A stretch of DNA of 64,000 bases, taken from NCBI GenBank assembly GCA_003439945.1, contig QVRM01001786.1:1-64000 (forward strand), written 5' to 3'. Of this stretch, positions 22,760-34,132 are shown piece by piece; position 1 is the first letter of the stretch, and every line of letters begins with the position of its first letter. The notes below the pieces were generated by a model. That model was not told where the DNA came from. It was given only the letters and a program-made list of their open reading frames with translations, and made no database searches. Source of the DNA: Dermanyssus gallinae. Taxonomy: Eukaryota; Arthropoda; Arachnida; Mesostigmata; Dermanyssidae. The position numbers were made by a program, and so were the translations under genes.

Positions 22760-23760
22760 GTGTTGGCTGTGCCCGGGGGTCACTTGCACGTCTTTATCGA
22801 TCTTTATCGATTGTGCCCAGACAACAGGCCTAGCTCAGGGTGACAACCTGAAACCTCTCATGTTCTCTATCCTACTGAAGGACCAAATAAGAGGCCCGAG
22901 AAATCTAGTCAAAGTCTTGTACGCGGACGACTTGGTCAAATATGGTCCAAGCAGGTTTCAGGTACAGCAAGCCTTAGCCCGTCTTTACGTCGCTGTAAAT
23001 GCTTTGGGTCTAACGGTAAACCAGAGTAAGACAGAAGCAATGAAATTCAGGAGGGGCGGCAGGATCATCGGCACTGGCACCTTGCAATACGCCAGAGTAC
23101 CGCTCGCGTACGTAATGAGGTTTCCATACCTGGGGCTACTGTTTTCTTGAAACGGACGCAGCTTTACTGCACACATCGCCGAGAATTACAGGAAGGCAGT
23201 GACCGCCGTATGGGCAATAAAATTGCCGCAGCTGTCACTCAAAACTGCCTTGATCTCCTTGATGCTCGTTCGATCTCAAAATAGCCCCGATCGCGTCGTA
23301 TGGGATACGTGTCATTTGGGAGGACCTCACGGCACAGAACCCCGAAGAGCTTAACCGTGTTTTCTCAAGAGGGCTCTGGGATTACACATCTCAACCCGGA
23401 ACCGGTCTCCTAGCAGACACGCCGCTGTTCACCGAAGATCTGCGGCGCCGCTTCGATCTGTCGGCGACAATGGCTTTCAAGAACAACCTCGAATGCTGGG
23501 AGATAAAGTTCGCGGATATCGATGATGAATTCTTCGAAACTGGAGCGATGACACGTAACGAATAGAGAGGGGCGTATCGTTACAACCGTCATGCCGTAAC
23601 CCGCTATGCCGTACACGGCTTTTATCATATTATGCAGGATTTCCACAAACAAGATGACCATTGCAGGTGCTCTAGATGCGAAGCACACTGTGGAAGATAC
23701 CACGCCTCTTTCTGTGCTCTGGTCCCTTCTCTAGGTAGCCTGACTGACCCCATCTTAAAA
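22760..23760 (+). pseudogene. LINE reverse transcriptase relic (YADD)
   Basis: The plus-strand frame 22752-23150 carries TTGLAQGDNLKPLMFSILL, LVKVLYADDLVKYG (motif C, about 22909-22950), LGLTVNQSKTEAMKFRRGG and FPYLGLLFS. Downstream frames show a C-terminal cysteine/histidine cluster CRCSRCEAHCGRYH (about 23660-23700). Stops and frameshifts are common. The finger and palm end are missing, so it is 5'-truncated. The KSMKFRRG-like motif is shared with the relic at 59737-60770 (minus), suggesting one old family. Confidence 0.65.
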
Positions 23761-23873
23761 CATTCGCGATGAGCACTTTCTAGTCTATTTCCATATAGGA
23801 GAAAATTGGGTTGTAGCCATACAGCCCGTGTAGTATATACTTATATACCGGACGTCTTGTGGGCTCAACCCCC

Positions 23874-23934
23874 AATGTGACACGACCATGCCCAATGGTG
23901 CAATTTTAGCCGCTATTGTATACAGTAAAGATAT
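23874..23934. repeat. 61-bp direct repeat, left copy
   Basis: Identical base for base to 26695-26755. The two copies flank the LINE at 23935-26694. Starts AATGTGACACGACC and ends AGTAAAGATAT. Confidence 0.9.
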
Positions 23935-24142
23935 GTATATATATTGTTCACACAATAGATAGGGTAACCCGTCCCAGCTCAGCAACCTGTATAGATCATA
24001 TCGCTATAGCTAATTGTTCTGTTTTTAGTTCTATTGAGGCAGCTGTGTTAGAGACCCCATTATTTTCAGATCACTATCCGATCATTATCTCTGTCAACGA
24101 CGGTCAACCCGTTTCGGTTGTACCTGGGAGGGACATACCCAT

Positions 24143-26329
24143 TTGCATAGGCGGCATGATCAGAGCAGTATTGATGTATTTTTTGACTTGGTACGGCGGG
24201 CCTCCTGGATCAACGTCTATGAAGCTTTAGATGTAGATTCAGCTTTCGAAGCGTTTCGGGCTACCGTGAGCAAGATTTATGACAAAGCATTTCCTAATAT
24301 TAGTCTGGACGGTCCTGGTTCTTCTCGAGACAGCCACACATTCTCTTTTTCCCCGGGGCTTTGTCGGTTGAGGCACACAGTGAACAAGCTTTATCGAAGG
24401 CATCGTAAGCACTTGACGCCTGAGACAAAAAAAGCGTACTCATGCGCTCGAAAACGGTATTTACGCGCTATTTGCCTAGCCAGAGAGGCTTTTTATAAAA
24501 ATCGGTTTAATGACATTAAATCGGACTCGCGGCGTTTGTGGAAATATATTAACAAAGCCTGCGGTAGAGAGCTTTCTAAGGCAGAGCTTCCATCAGTCTT
24601 AACTTCCAGCACGGGTCAGACGATTAGTGAACCAAAGTCGATCGCCGACGAACTAAACCTACATTTCGCTACGGTTGGATATAAAACTATAAACTTGTTA
24701 AATCCGTGTACTGATGGGCACGGCCTTGACGAATTATGGCCAAAGGAGGCCAAATCATTTTCATTGCCTCGGGTACAGGCCTCTGATGTTGAGAGTGTGA
24801 TAAGGAACTTGAATGCTAGCTGGGCTTGTGGAATCATAGGTGTTCCGGCTAAATTGTTAAAAATAGCTTCTTCCGTTATTGCAGTTCCTTTGGCAAGAAT
24901 AATTAATCTATCTTTTCAACGCGGCTACTTTCCTAGATGTCTGCGATCTACCAACGTAATCCCATTATACAAGGGTAAAGGGGATAGGTGTCTTGCGTCC
25001 AGCTACCGTCCTATCTCAGTTGTTGACTATATTTCAAAGATCTTTGAAAAGTTAGTGTTACTGAGCCTAACTCGTTATTTAAAGGGCATTAACTTCCTTT
25101 CATCAGACCAATTTGGCTTTCGTAAAAACCGATCGACAGACTTAGCCCTTGCACATCTGTGGCAGCATGTGGTTGACTCGGTCGAAATGGACCAGCCTTG
25201 TTTGGGCGTGTTCCTGGACGTGGCGTCTGCCTTCAATTGCCTTGACCATGGATTGTTTACCCAGATGTTGACCCACTTGGGCTGCACGGTCTCTACAGTT
25301 AGCTGGTTTAGATCCTATCTTGAGGATAGATCTCAATCTGTAAAGGTTGGGTCTGTTCAATCTATTTGGCAGCTTGTTGACTTGGGTACTCCACAGGGCT
25401 CGGTACTTGGTCCCTTTATGTTTCTTATATTACTGAACTTCATACTCTTGAAAATCAAGCACGATAACCTGGGAAAGGCGATAGCTTTTGCTGATGACAC
25501 GACAATCTTGTTTCGGCTCGACCCGGGCAGCGTTTCTAGTGGTATTAGCACTTCCCTTGAGTTAGTTGAAAAAGTTGTTAAAGTTTTCAATGAGTACGGA
25601 TTGGTTGTAAATACAAGCAAAACCAAAATCTTAGTATTTCGACCCGCTAGAAGGCTGCTTCAATTGCCCGATAGTTTTCAACTGGGTGCTAATACGGTAC
25701 ATCGTTCCCAGGCGGTGAGGTGTCTCGGTTTGGTATTGCATGAACATTTATCCTGGCATTCTCATATAGATCAACTGATACCAAAGTGTTATGCAGTTAT
25801 TGCAACTTTGCGAAGATTAAGGCAGGTGGGGGTTCCCGTTGAGGGACTTTTAACGGTCTACAAGGCCCTGTTTCTATCTATTTTATGTTATGGTGTTCTC
25901 TTGTGGGGTGGTGGGTACAGAGGCATTCTTCGAAGGGCCCAGGTGATTCAAAATGATGCACTTCGCGCCATCTTCTCTAGACGGCGCTACGAGTCAGTTA
26001 GTGATCTGTTTGCTGCTTATGACCTTTTACCAGTCTCAAAAATATATTTTCTTAGAGTGGCCACGCTTGCCTACAAAACCTCTCGTGGTTTACTACCGGA
26101 GGATATAGTATTTCCCTTGGTACCTAGGCGAAGAAGGCAACTGCGTAGAGCGACAGTATTTGTGATACCGCGGACCAAAAAGAAACTTAGGTCTCATTCC
26201 CTATTGTGTCGGCTGCCGCATGTTTGGAGCGCTCTACCAGGACGCATACGATCTCTCTCCTCTGTGAGTATATTTGTGCGGGAATTAAAAAAGTATCTTG
26301 CTACCGGCTCTGGTATAACAGATCGGTGA
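24143..26329 (+). CDS. LINE reverse transcriptase ORF2 C-terminal part, open
   Basis: 728 codons without a stop. The N-terminal region has the basic helix KLYRRHRKHLTPETKKAY. RT motifs follow: VIPLYKGKGDRCLASSYRPI, FGFRKNRSTDLAL, VFLDVASAFNCLDH (motif A; Ser in place of the usual Lys), GTPQGSVLGPFMF, and AIAFADDTTILF (motif C with FADD, about 25485-25520). The C-terminal domain ends with CYGVLLWGG and a basic tail. The endonuclease lies in another frame upstream, so this copy lost its full ORF through 5' truncation and a frameshift near 24140. The RT itself may still be intact. Confidence 0.85.
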   Translation: MHRRHDQSSIDVFFDLVRRASWINVYEALDVDSAFEAFRATVSKIYDKAFPNISLDGPGSSRDSHTFSFSPGLCRLRHTVNKLYRRHRKHLTPETKKAYSCARKRYLRAICLAREAFYKNRFNDIKSDSRRLWKYINKACGRELSKAELPSVLTSSTGQTISEPKSIADELNLHFATVGYKTINLLNPCTDGHGLDELWPKEAKSFSLPRVQASDVESVIRNLNASWACGIIGVPAKLLKIASSVIAVPLARIINLSFQRGYFPRCLRSTNVIPLYKGKGDRCLASSYRPISVVDYISKIFEKLVLLSLTRYLKGINFLSSDQFGFRKNRSTDLALAHLWQHVVDSVEMDQPCLGVFLDVASAFNCLDHGLFTQMLTHLGCTVSTVSWFRSYLEDRSQSVKVGSVQSIWQLVDLGTPQGSVLGPFMFLILLNFILLKIKHDNLGKAIAFADDTTILFRLDPGSVSSGISTSLELVEKVVKVFNEYGLVVNTSKTKILVFRPARRLLQLPDSFQLGANTVHRSQAVRCLGLVLHEHLSWHSHIDQLIPKCYAVIATLRRLRQVGVPVEGLLTVYKALFLSILCYGVLLWGGGYRGILRRAQVIQNDALRAIFSRRRYESVSDLFAAYDLLPVSKIYFLRVATLAYKTSRGLLPEDIVFPLVPRRRRQLRRATVFVIPRTKKKLRSHSLLCRLPHVWSALPGRIRSLSSVSIFVRELKKYLATGSGITDR

Positions 26330-26607
26330 GGGTATTAGCAGGCGTTGTGAAGTGAAGAGTTGTGGAGATGGAAATTGATTCATGAGTTATAGGAGCCACC
26401 ATACAAAGGGTCGGCAATACTGTTGTGACGAGCGTATCTCATTGCTACAATGTTGAGTCACACTGATGAACTGATCACCGGTTTACTGTGTACACACCTG
26501 TATATATAACCATGTGACTGTGTAAATCACTCTATTTTATGAAATGAATTTTTTTTTCTCGAAAACTTAAGCATTTGTAATGCAGTTTCGCAAATAAACC
26601 ACGTTTT

Positions 26608-26624
26608 GAATCTGAATCTGAATC

Positions 26625-26680
<56 letters not shown>
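26608..26680. repeat. LINE tail: TGAATC repeats followed by (TA)n
   Basis: Three to four TGAATC units run into a pure (TA)n tract of about 52 bp. Short 3' tandem repeats instead of poly(A) are typical of CR1-like and related LINEs. Confidence 0.85.
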
Positions 26681-26684
<4 letters not shown>

Positions 26685-26694
26685 GTTACGACCT

Positions 26695-26754
26695 AATGTG
26701 ACACGACCATGCCCAATGGTGCAATTTTAGCCGCTATTGTATACAGTAAAGATA

Positions 26755-26755
<1 letters not shown>
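26695..26755. repeat. 61-bp direct repeat, right copy
   Basis: Exact copy of 23874-23934. It is followed by a (TA)n tract (26756-26795). Confidence 0.9.
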
Positions 26756-26798
<43 letters not shown>

Positions 26799-26814
26799 GT
26801 TTATACTACCTGGC

Positions 26815-27480
26815 AAAGGTGAATAAATGTTTGAATTGAAGTTATCGATTGCGTCAAAGCCTTCGACAAAGCCCCTCGTCACCTACTAGTCGATTAATTT
26901 CAAATGCTTGAGTGGGTGGTTCTTTCCTACGAGTGCTTTTCAGCTTCTTTGCTGAAGACCACCTTGAAGTAAACGTAAAGGGCAAGGACACCTTACAGCT
27001 GAGTCAAAAAGTAGGAACTCCCTAAGGAGACCCTCTCAGTGGCCTGGCATTCTCCTTTCTTATCGCAGACCTGGCCCGCCATGTGCGAGAGGAGTTTAAA
27101 AACGCCGTCGTCGTCATGTATACAGGTGACATAGTAGTAGCCGACCGGGGCCGCGGTGCCAATCGTCAAACTGTCGGCGGCGTAAAAGTTACCTTCACCA
27201 TAGAGGCCTCCAAATAAATTCGCGAAAAACGAAAGCCATGAAGTTTCGCCGTGGGTGTCGATTGGCTGCAGCAGACGTAATACCTTGTTGTGGCTAACCG
27301 CTGGAGTTTGTCATTTCTTTCCTGTATTTAGGTCTGAGACTACACTATAAGGGGAACGACCGAGAGGTGTCGGGAGGCTATCGCCTTTATTTACACGGAG
27401 GTGAAAGACCCTCGACGATTGTCTTTAAGTGCGGCTGTGCGTTTTTTTTTAGCTTAAGATTGTGCCAACGTTGAGCTACA
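26815..27480 (+). pseudogene. LINE reverse transcriptase relic
   Basis: The plus strand reads VIDCVKAFDKAPRH (motif A, about 26842-26880), then LSQKVGTP*GDPLSGLAFS (about 27000-27050, stop inside the GxPQGD block), then VVVMYTGDIVVAD (about 27112-27145, motif C with Asp-Asp degraded to Gly-Asp). Many stops are present. It is an old relic, possibly related to the one at 22760-23760. Confidence 0.6.
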
Positions 27481-27489
27481 GCCTTGGTA

Positions 27490-28990
27490 GGGTGTGGGGC
27501 CATCTTTAAGCGGCAAAATTTGCGCAGCTAGAAAGTTGCTTTACAATATATACGAAGCGAGTTCTTTTCTTACCGCGAACGGCAAGAAACCGCTTCGTGT
27601 ATTGCCCCCCCAGGAGCCACGGGGAGGGGGGGCGCCATAGGTGGTTGGCGCTCGTCTTCTTTTGTAAAATGGCTCTGAGTACTTCAGTTATGATGTTCCA
27701 GTTTAAAAGCGATTTTGTCATTTTTTGCAGATGTCACGTAAGTTAAATCCAGTGTATTAATTAGATGCAGTAGGGATGCACGCTGCTCCGCCCATGCTGG
27801 ACACCTCAGTGCTGTGTGATCTGGGGTGTCAACCGGTCCATCGCCGCAGTAGATGCATTTGGGACTGGGAGCCTTCCCGATCCTGAACAGGTAGGACTGG
27901 AAGTCGCCATGGCCTGTCAGGGTCTGGGTCGTGTAAAAGGTGAGATCGCCCCCCCGGATGGTTCAGCCAGTTTCTGATGTTGGGTATTACAGCGCGGAGA
28001 CTGAAGCTCGGGGCATCCTCTTGTAAGCCGTCCCATACTTCCTGCCAGAGGTCGATAGTATGCCGACGCTCCTCGCCCTTCTTGCGCTGGGAAATGCCCT
28101 ATGAGCGGCGGCGTTCAGCAGCTTTCAGATCCCAGGGAATCGTTCCAGCAAGGACGAAGGCCGCCGCTGCGCTTACCGTCCGGTACGCCGCGATTACCCT
28201 GAAGGCTCCGACCTTCTGGACCCGACGCAGGCGGGTTCTGTTAACGGCAAACTTTAAAGTGTCGGAGGGCCAGGCCGGAGCTCCATACAGGGAAACTGAC
28301 TCGGCTACGGACATGATTATTCATTGCTTGGATTGTCGTGGTCCGGTATTATTGGGCATCAGCCGTGCCACGTTGTTTGCTGTCTTGGTTGCCTTCTCCG
28401 TCGCCCGCCGCACGGGTTCAGTGCCGCGGAGACCCCTGTCTAGGGTGACTCTGTCCTACCAGGAGTAAGGCCTCGATCTTAGCAGGGACGAGGGCGAGTC
28501 CCGCTGCTTGCATCCAGCTGGCGACGTCGTCAAATGCTTCGTTCGCACAGCTCCAGGTGTCCGGGCCTGGACGGTGAGAACGAGGTCGTCAGCATAGGCT
28601 AAGAGGCTGACCTCGGAGGGAAAATCCCTTAGTCGCAGTACATCGTCGTACGTTATGTTCCATAGCAGGGGGCCAAGTATGGAGCCCTGTCGCACTCCTG
28701 CAGTCATGTTAAAATTGGTGCCGTGGGACTGTATTGTCCGGTCCTTTAGGTAGTTTGATATGATTCGGCGTAGGTAAAAAAGAACGTTCTTCCTGTAAAG
28801 AGTCTCCAGGATGACTTTCCACGGTATGCGGTTAAAAGCGTTTCGGACGTCGAGTAAAATAGCGAGGTAGAGGTCCCGTCTTCTCGGCGGGGACGCGTGG
28901 AGGAAATCGGCCTGCGTCCATGGCGTCCACGACGCTTCGTGTACTTGCTAGCGGGTTGCGGGCCGGCTAGAGTCAGGCTTAGATCGCCTA
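27490..28990 (-). pseudogene. R1-type LINE ORF2 relic
   Basis: On the minus strand: LLDVRNAF (motif A, near 28855), LKDRTIQSHGTNF, TAGVRQGSILGPLLWNITYD (about 28640-28705), LLAYADDLVLTV (motif C, about 28570-28605), KFAVNRTRLRRVQK, TIPWDLKAAERR, and the C-terminal zinc region LTGHGDFQSYLFRIGKAP followed by C..C......H....C (about 27790-27925). This order matches ORF2 of the intact R1-clade LINE at 47323-50292, but it is a different, decayed family. The 5' half is missing. Confidence 0.75.
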
Positions 28991-29667
28991 TTACAGGACC
29001 ACGTCAATAATTTTTGTTGGAGTGGCAGGGAAAAGTGACCGAAGCCTCGGCAGAGGTAGCGCAGTTAGATGTGTACCTCGGCGGGGAGCTTTAAGATGAC
29101 ATGCACTAGCCGGCACGTGTACACAAGATACATTGAGCATGGCTATCATCACTTGGTATGTGCGGCCCAAGGATTCCACCAAGTTAGCGATCCATGTCGT
29201 GACCGGTTCTGCATATATTGAATGAATTTTATTGTAATTATGTACCATCTTGGAATGCAATGTTATTGCGAAATAAACAATATGTATTTATATCACAAAT
29301 CGAATCACTATCGATTCGTTGCTAAGTGATCCCCACTACATGCGGCATTTCTTAAGTGTGTTTGTTTTGTAAGCGGAGTGGCAAATTGTATTGTACTGAA
29401 CATAAAAAAAAAACTATTTTTTCCCTAGCCAACGTCATTATTATTTTTATTGTGCCATATATTTACAATGTTTATTTATCATTATAATGAGAAGAATGTA
29501 TATATATATATATATATATATCCAACGTTGGATGTATTTTAGACAACTCAGCATTTCCTTCCAAACACGCCGGCATGTCCAGCTGTTTTTAAACAATTCG
29601 TGGTTTTGTGATCGTATTCTTTGTGAAGTAATGTCCGGCCAGCCACATGAGTATAACAAAACTTCTA

Positions 29668-29668
<1 letters not shown>
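28991..29668. other. No gene recognised
   Basis: AT-rich DNA with a (TA)n tract at about 29498-29520. Short frames encoding Tyr/Ile runs are microsatellite artefacts. Confidence 0.5.
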
Positions 29669-29717
<49 letters not shown>

Positions 29718-29720
29718 TAT
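29669..29720. repeat. (TA)n tract at 3' junction of R2-like copy 2
   Basis: About 46 bp of TA directly abuts the 3' end (29721) of the minus-strand R2-like element. Confidence 0.9.
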
Positions 29721-32700
29721 AAAATATTGTGATGATTTATTAATCATTTACAATACGTTTGCACACTCGGCAGTGCTCGCCTTAATAAAAATGGTGGTAA
29801 AAAGGTGTCACGTGAAGTTAAGAATCAGTTGTCCGTGTCCTTGCTTGATGGTAGCCCCCGCTCTTATGGACCCGGTGCGAGCGGTATATCCTCAAGGTTC
29901 CTTGCAAAGTTAAAACGGTGAGATCCATAAGATTCCTCTTCGTGACGCCGAGCCCCAAGATCGTCCTCGCAGATTCGGAGTCCCATACACCACTCATAGA
30001 GATAGTGATGAATCCGAATCTGCGAGGTTTTTGCGGGTTTGGGAGCGCCGCTCTTAGGAACTCGACGTCATATTTGGCGATCTTGTCTTGCCGTGCTTTT
30101 GCCAGGTCCCGGTTCGGGCCGCAAACCTCGGCATCTAAAACCCAGACCTCGGTAGGTGTTGTTATTACGAGGTCGGGCTTTAGACCCGGTGCGCCCGGTC
30201 GACGGAATACTCGCTCACGAACCACCTCATGACCCCTTTCGCGAAGAAGACGCGCCACGCGATCACAGACGTCGTCATGTCTCTTTATGGTTTGTTTGTG
30301 TGTTGTATCGCACATCTGAGCGACATGAGCCAACGTCTCAGGCGCATGACACCCGTGTCTACAACGTTTGTTGTAGCCCGGGCGTCCCCTGGCCAATCTG
30401 GCACGCGTTGGTAGTGCGCTGATCCTGAGCTTTAGTAGGTTTAAATACTCCTTACCAGATAGGTAGGGCATACCCTTAATCCAGTAATGTACAAAGGTTT
30501 TTTCTTGTGCTTTTTTAAAATGTGCCCCATCGAACGTGTTGTGTAGTTGTTGAGACCAGTAGTCGGTCTCTTGTGTAGCGGTCTCAATGGAGGTTCCCTA
30601 GCGCTCGCAAAGAAGTCTTGTTTTTGCAAGATCTTTTTTAAAGTGCTCGGTGGTTAGCATCCATTGGACCCCAAGGTGCGTGGAGTGTTGTAGTGCTGTC
30701 AGGCGGGAGAGGCGGAGTCTGGGAATGAACGTTTGGAGGCAGGGGATGTCCAGACCGCCGTGTGCTGTGTGCGTGTACAGGTAGGGGTTCGGCACCGAGT
30801 TTTCGAGCTTAAGCCATTTCGACTTAACAACCTTTCTGATCTCTTTATCTAGGTCACTAAAGAGTGCGTAAGATGGTCTGGGACCGGAGACCAGTTTATA
30901 TAGGAGACGGGGAATGAGAAAGTCTTTCAAAAATATGAGTCTTTGGTGGGGTTTAAGGGGAGCTATCGTGAGTCTGTTGAGTAAATTAAGGAGTATATCC
31001 CTGGTGGAGTCAACTCTGCCATTGCCAAAGTCGACTCCAAGATATCTCCATCGATCGCTCATACCTTTAGCTGGCAATTGCCAATCTCCAACGTTAAATT
31101 CTGGTACGGTATTGATAAAACCTTTACCTTCCTTCCTATTAAATAGGTGGGAGATAGTAAAGCTTTTATTAGTATTAATTTCAAGGCCTCGGGATTTCAA
31201 AAGTGGGTCCGCAATATTAAGGAGCCGTTGGAGAGTGGATTTCGTAGAGGCTAGGAGGATGAGATCATCCGCAAAGGCTAAGCCCATAAGGCGGAAGTCA
31301 TCAGTAAGTTGGTACCCGATATTAGTTTTGTCTATTTTTGAAAGAATGTCGTCGAGAACTAGATTAAATAAGAGGGGGGACAAAGGGTCTCCCTGTCTAA
31401 CACCCCTAGTTGGCCGAAATGTGCGACATTCTTGTCCAAATTCTATGAGAGTTTTAGATGAGAGGTACAAGCGTTCGATATAGTTAATGAATACTTCCGG
31501 GTATCCGCGAGTCCGGAGTGACCACAGGACGGAGTCATGACTCCCCATGTCGAACGCCTTACGGAGGTCGATTAAGGCGAGTCTGAGCTCACGTCCTGCA
31601 GACTTGGCATCGTTAAGGATACCATCCAGTACCGCAAGATTCTCGAAGGTACCATTATATGGGAGAAACGCTCGCTGGATTGGGAGAAACTTAATAGAGT
31701 TCTGGAGGCGTCTAGAAAGAATTTTGTTAAGCGTTCGTTGTGGGTATGAACTAATAGATAGGGGTCGCAAATCGCTTGGGGATGTGGCATTGTTAATTTT
31801 AGGGATGAACGCTGAGCGAGCAGTTTCATGGGCTGAGGCAATATCGCTAATTAATATTATGTTAAGAATACAACAGACTACTTCTAACGGGAGTTTTCGG
31901 AGGGACGAAAGACAAATCCCGTCCAAGTCTAGTGCTTTTGAAGGTCCGCGGAGAGCTACGTGGGTTTCCTTTAGGGAGATAAGGAGGGAACCTTAAAGAG
32001 ATCAGAGTTGGGAGTGTATACGGGGCAAGGGAGTGGTTCAGGGGGTGGTTGTGTCATCGTGTTGGCCCAGTGTTCTACAACCTCGGTGGCCTGCATGTTG
32101 TGTATGGTGTGTTTGCCGTCCAGCACCTCATGAGCGCATTTGGATCGGTTTTGGCTAAAAAGTTTTTGAGTGGTTGCGTAGTCTTGACGTCGCTGTTGCC
32201 TTTTAGATACTCGCGCTTCAGTGGAAGGTGTTTCTCTAAAGGCACGACGTCGGACAGTGTGTGTAAAATGTTTGTTCAGAAATTCGTTTAAGGCGATAGT
32301 GTGATTCTCACCTGAGCAAATTATATTTGACAGACGAGTAAGGTCTGTTGAAATTATGTTGCGTTTGGGAAATGTGTTTGTGAGGGCTTGTATTTTAGAT
32401 ATAATAATATCTTTTTGGGATGGATTATAGGGGCCATCTGATTCAGAGTATCGAGGCCGACTAGGCTCAGGAAGCTCAGATCCGTCAAGGTTGGAATCCA
32501 GGAGAGACCTCTTTTTAAGGAGGTCCTCTACCAGATCCTTATGCGCCTGAGAATTACGTTGGCCTTTAATCGCCCCAGGTGTGCGTGAATTAAAATTAGT
32601 AGCTAAAAGGTGGTCAATTTCTCTAGGTGTTTCGTTATTATTATCTAATATAAAATCTGCTTCTAATGTTGCTAAAAGTTCACGGTCTTGTGGGTTTTAT

Positions 32701-33213
32701 CTGGCCTTCTTAGAGGGGGGGGGGCTAAAATGTTCTCATTATATTCGTCCGGATGGGCACGACGACGGTGTAAATTAAGACCTGATTTAGAATTAAAGAC
32801 TTTTAAGCAAGTACTAGACGGACATTTACAATTTGGCTGGGAGACGCGTGAAGTACTAGGGGGGTTAAAATTATTATTAGAAGCAGCAGTGTCATTTTGT
32901 GAGGAACTTAAAATCAAATTATTAGTCTGTGATTGGTTAGGAGTTTGGGAGGTGGCACGAACTTCTCGTTGATTGTGAGTCAATCTAATGTGGCTCGCGA
33001 GGCCCGCGCCAGATTTGCATACTCGCCCGCAAGTCTGGCAGCTGAGTCTTCCGGCGGTGTTGCTGCCGTCACGTGATGCCATCGTTGTCTTGGTCCACAG
33101 TGGTGGTAAGATTTCTTTAAAAGTTTCGTACGCGAACCATGGCGCGATTTTACACAGATGTTGTTGTTAAAATCGCTAAAATGAAGCGGTCTTTAGACCA
33201 TCATTCTGTTTTG
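29721..33213 (-). mobile_element. R2-like LINE, copy 2 (minus, disrupted)
   Basis: Closely matches the intact copy at 39345-42831 along its length, at very high identity. The coding region survives as three stretches: 33082-32672 (two zinc fingers), 31926-30598 (RT with LAFADDLILLA) and 30471-29818 (C-terminal zinc motif and RLE). Breaks include a homopolymer indel near 32715 and a stop after LLCER at 30598. The 3' end at 29721 abuts (TA)n. The 5' end stops at about 33213 and meets a TA-like dodecamer, then a plus-strand fragment of the same family. Confidence 0.9.
29818..33082 (-). pseudogene. R2-like polyprotein, broken copy
   Basis: Same domain order as the 1088-codon protein at 39468-42734: C2H2 fingers (SCQTCGRVC and CPSSTCLKVF), RT, a CRHGCHAPET zinc motif and the RLE signature KPDLV...VLDAEV. 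Frame is lost by small indels and at least one nonsense codon, so no full protein is made. The RT core remains open for 442 codons, implying recent inactivation. Confidence 0.85.
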
Positions 33214-33225
33214 TATACATATATC

Positions 33226-33567
33226 CGCGTGGCACGTCTTCTCCGCGAGAGGGGTCATAAGGTGGTTTGTGAGCGAGTATTCTGTCGACCGGGCGCACCG
33301 GGTCCAGAGTGGTGTATGGGACTCCAAATCTGCGAGTACGCTCTTGGGGCTTGGGATCATGAAGAGGATTCTTATAGATCTTAGCGTTTTAACGTTGCAA
33401 GAGACTTTGAGGATATACCGCTCGCACCGAGTCTATACGTGTGGGGCTGCCAATAAGCAAGGACACAAACAGCTGAATTTGAACTTCACGTGGCATTTTT
33501 GACACAATTTTTAAAAGGGGAGCACTGCCGAGTGTGCAAACGTATTGTAAATGATTAATAAATCACC

Positions 33568-33572
<5 letters not shown>
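33226..33572 (+). mobile_element. R2-like LINE, copy 3 (plus, 3' fragment)
   Basis: A 5'-truncated piece of about 345 bp starting in the RLE region (RVARLLRERGHKVV) with an internal deletion (it jumps to a segment matching about 42560). It ends at CACAATAT next to (TA)n (33572-33598). It sits head to head with copy 2, separated by only about 12 TA-rich bases. Confidence 0.85.

Positions 33573-33598
<26 letters not shown>
33573..33598. repeat. (TA)n tract at 3' junction of R2-like copy 3
   Basis: TA tract directly after the 3' end of the plus-strand fragment. Confidence 0.9.
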
Positions 33599-33602
<4 letters not shown>

Positions 33603-33769
33603 TGTGGGGTTTATTCCAATTATGTGCCTTATAAAGACACCCCGTTGAATACTCTAGACGATATGTTGCCAACTTGTACCTCCACCCCTGTCATGGGCAA
33701 TGCTAATGTCAACCTCGTTTCGGTCCCCCAGCTCAGCAAATATACTTCATTTTTTCCGCTAGAGACTTC

Positions 33770-34072
33770 TCTCTGGTAGTGGAGCGCATAAGCAGAGATG
33801 CCTCTGGTATGTGCATAGACTATATTGCTATTTCCAATTGCTCAAGATTTACTACTGTCCAGCCGGCGGTTCTCGGTACTCTGCTTTTCTCTGATCACTA
33901 CCCGGTTTTCATACATTTGTCTGGAAATTTGGTGGCTGCCAAACCGTTGGCCGAGCTGGCCTCAAGTTTAAGCCGAAGTCACAACAGGGCTATGATTAAA
34001 ATGTTTCTCTATCGGTTGCAAGAGGTCTCGTGGTTAGCAGTTTATGATGCAGTACATGTAAATTCTGGTGAA
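33770..34072 (+). pseudogene. APE-endonuclease fragment of the young LINE family
   Basis: The plus strand encodes RDASGMCIDYIAISNCSRF and LLFSDHYPVF. This matches the endonuclease C-terminus of the LINE at 23935-26694 (TCIDHIAIANCSVF, LFSDHYPIII), then WLAVYDAVHV corresponding to WINVYEALDV there. The remainder is missing, and a Tc1/mariner-type element follows directly. Confidence 0.75.
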
Positions 34073-34132
34073 TTCGTGAAATATATATACACTATTTGTA
34101 TCTAAATGAAAATAGATATTTCGGTCAAATTT

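Larger units (their letters stand above)
23935..26694 (+). mobile_element. Young APE-type LINE (Jockey/CR1-like), 5'-truncated
   Basis: Contains the C-terminal end of an APE endonuclease (TCIDHIAIANC ... LFSDHYPIII, about 23965-24095), an open RT ORF (24143-26329), a 3' UTR of about 280 bp with an AATAAA-like motif (about 26592-26597), and a tail of TGAATC repeats (26608-26629) followed by (TA)n. Two identical 61-bp repeats flank it, far longer than usual LINE target duplications. A fragment of the same family is at 33770-34072. Confidence 0.8.

Noticed and set aside
29721..33572. Twin-priming (5' inversion) of one R2-like insertion
   Set aside because: Both halves carry the true element 3' terminus next to (TA)n; twin priming would leave only one.
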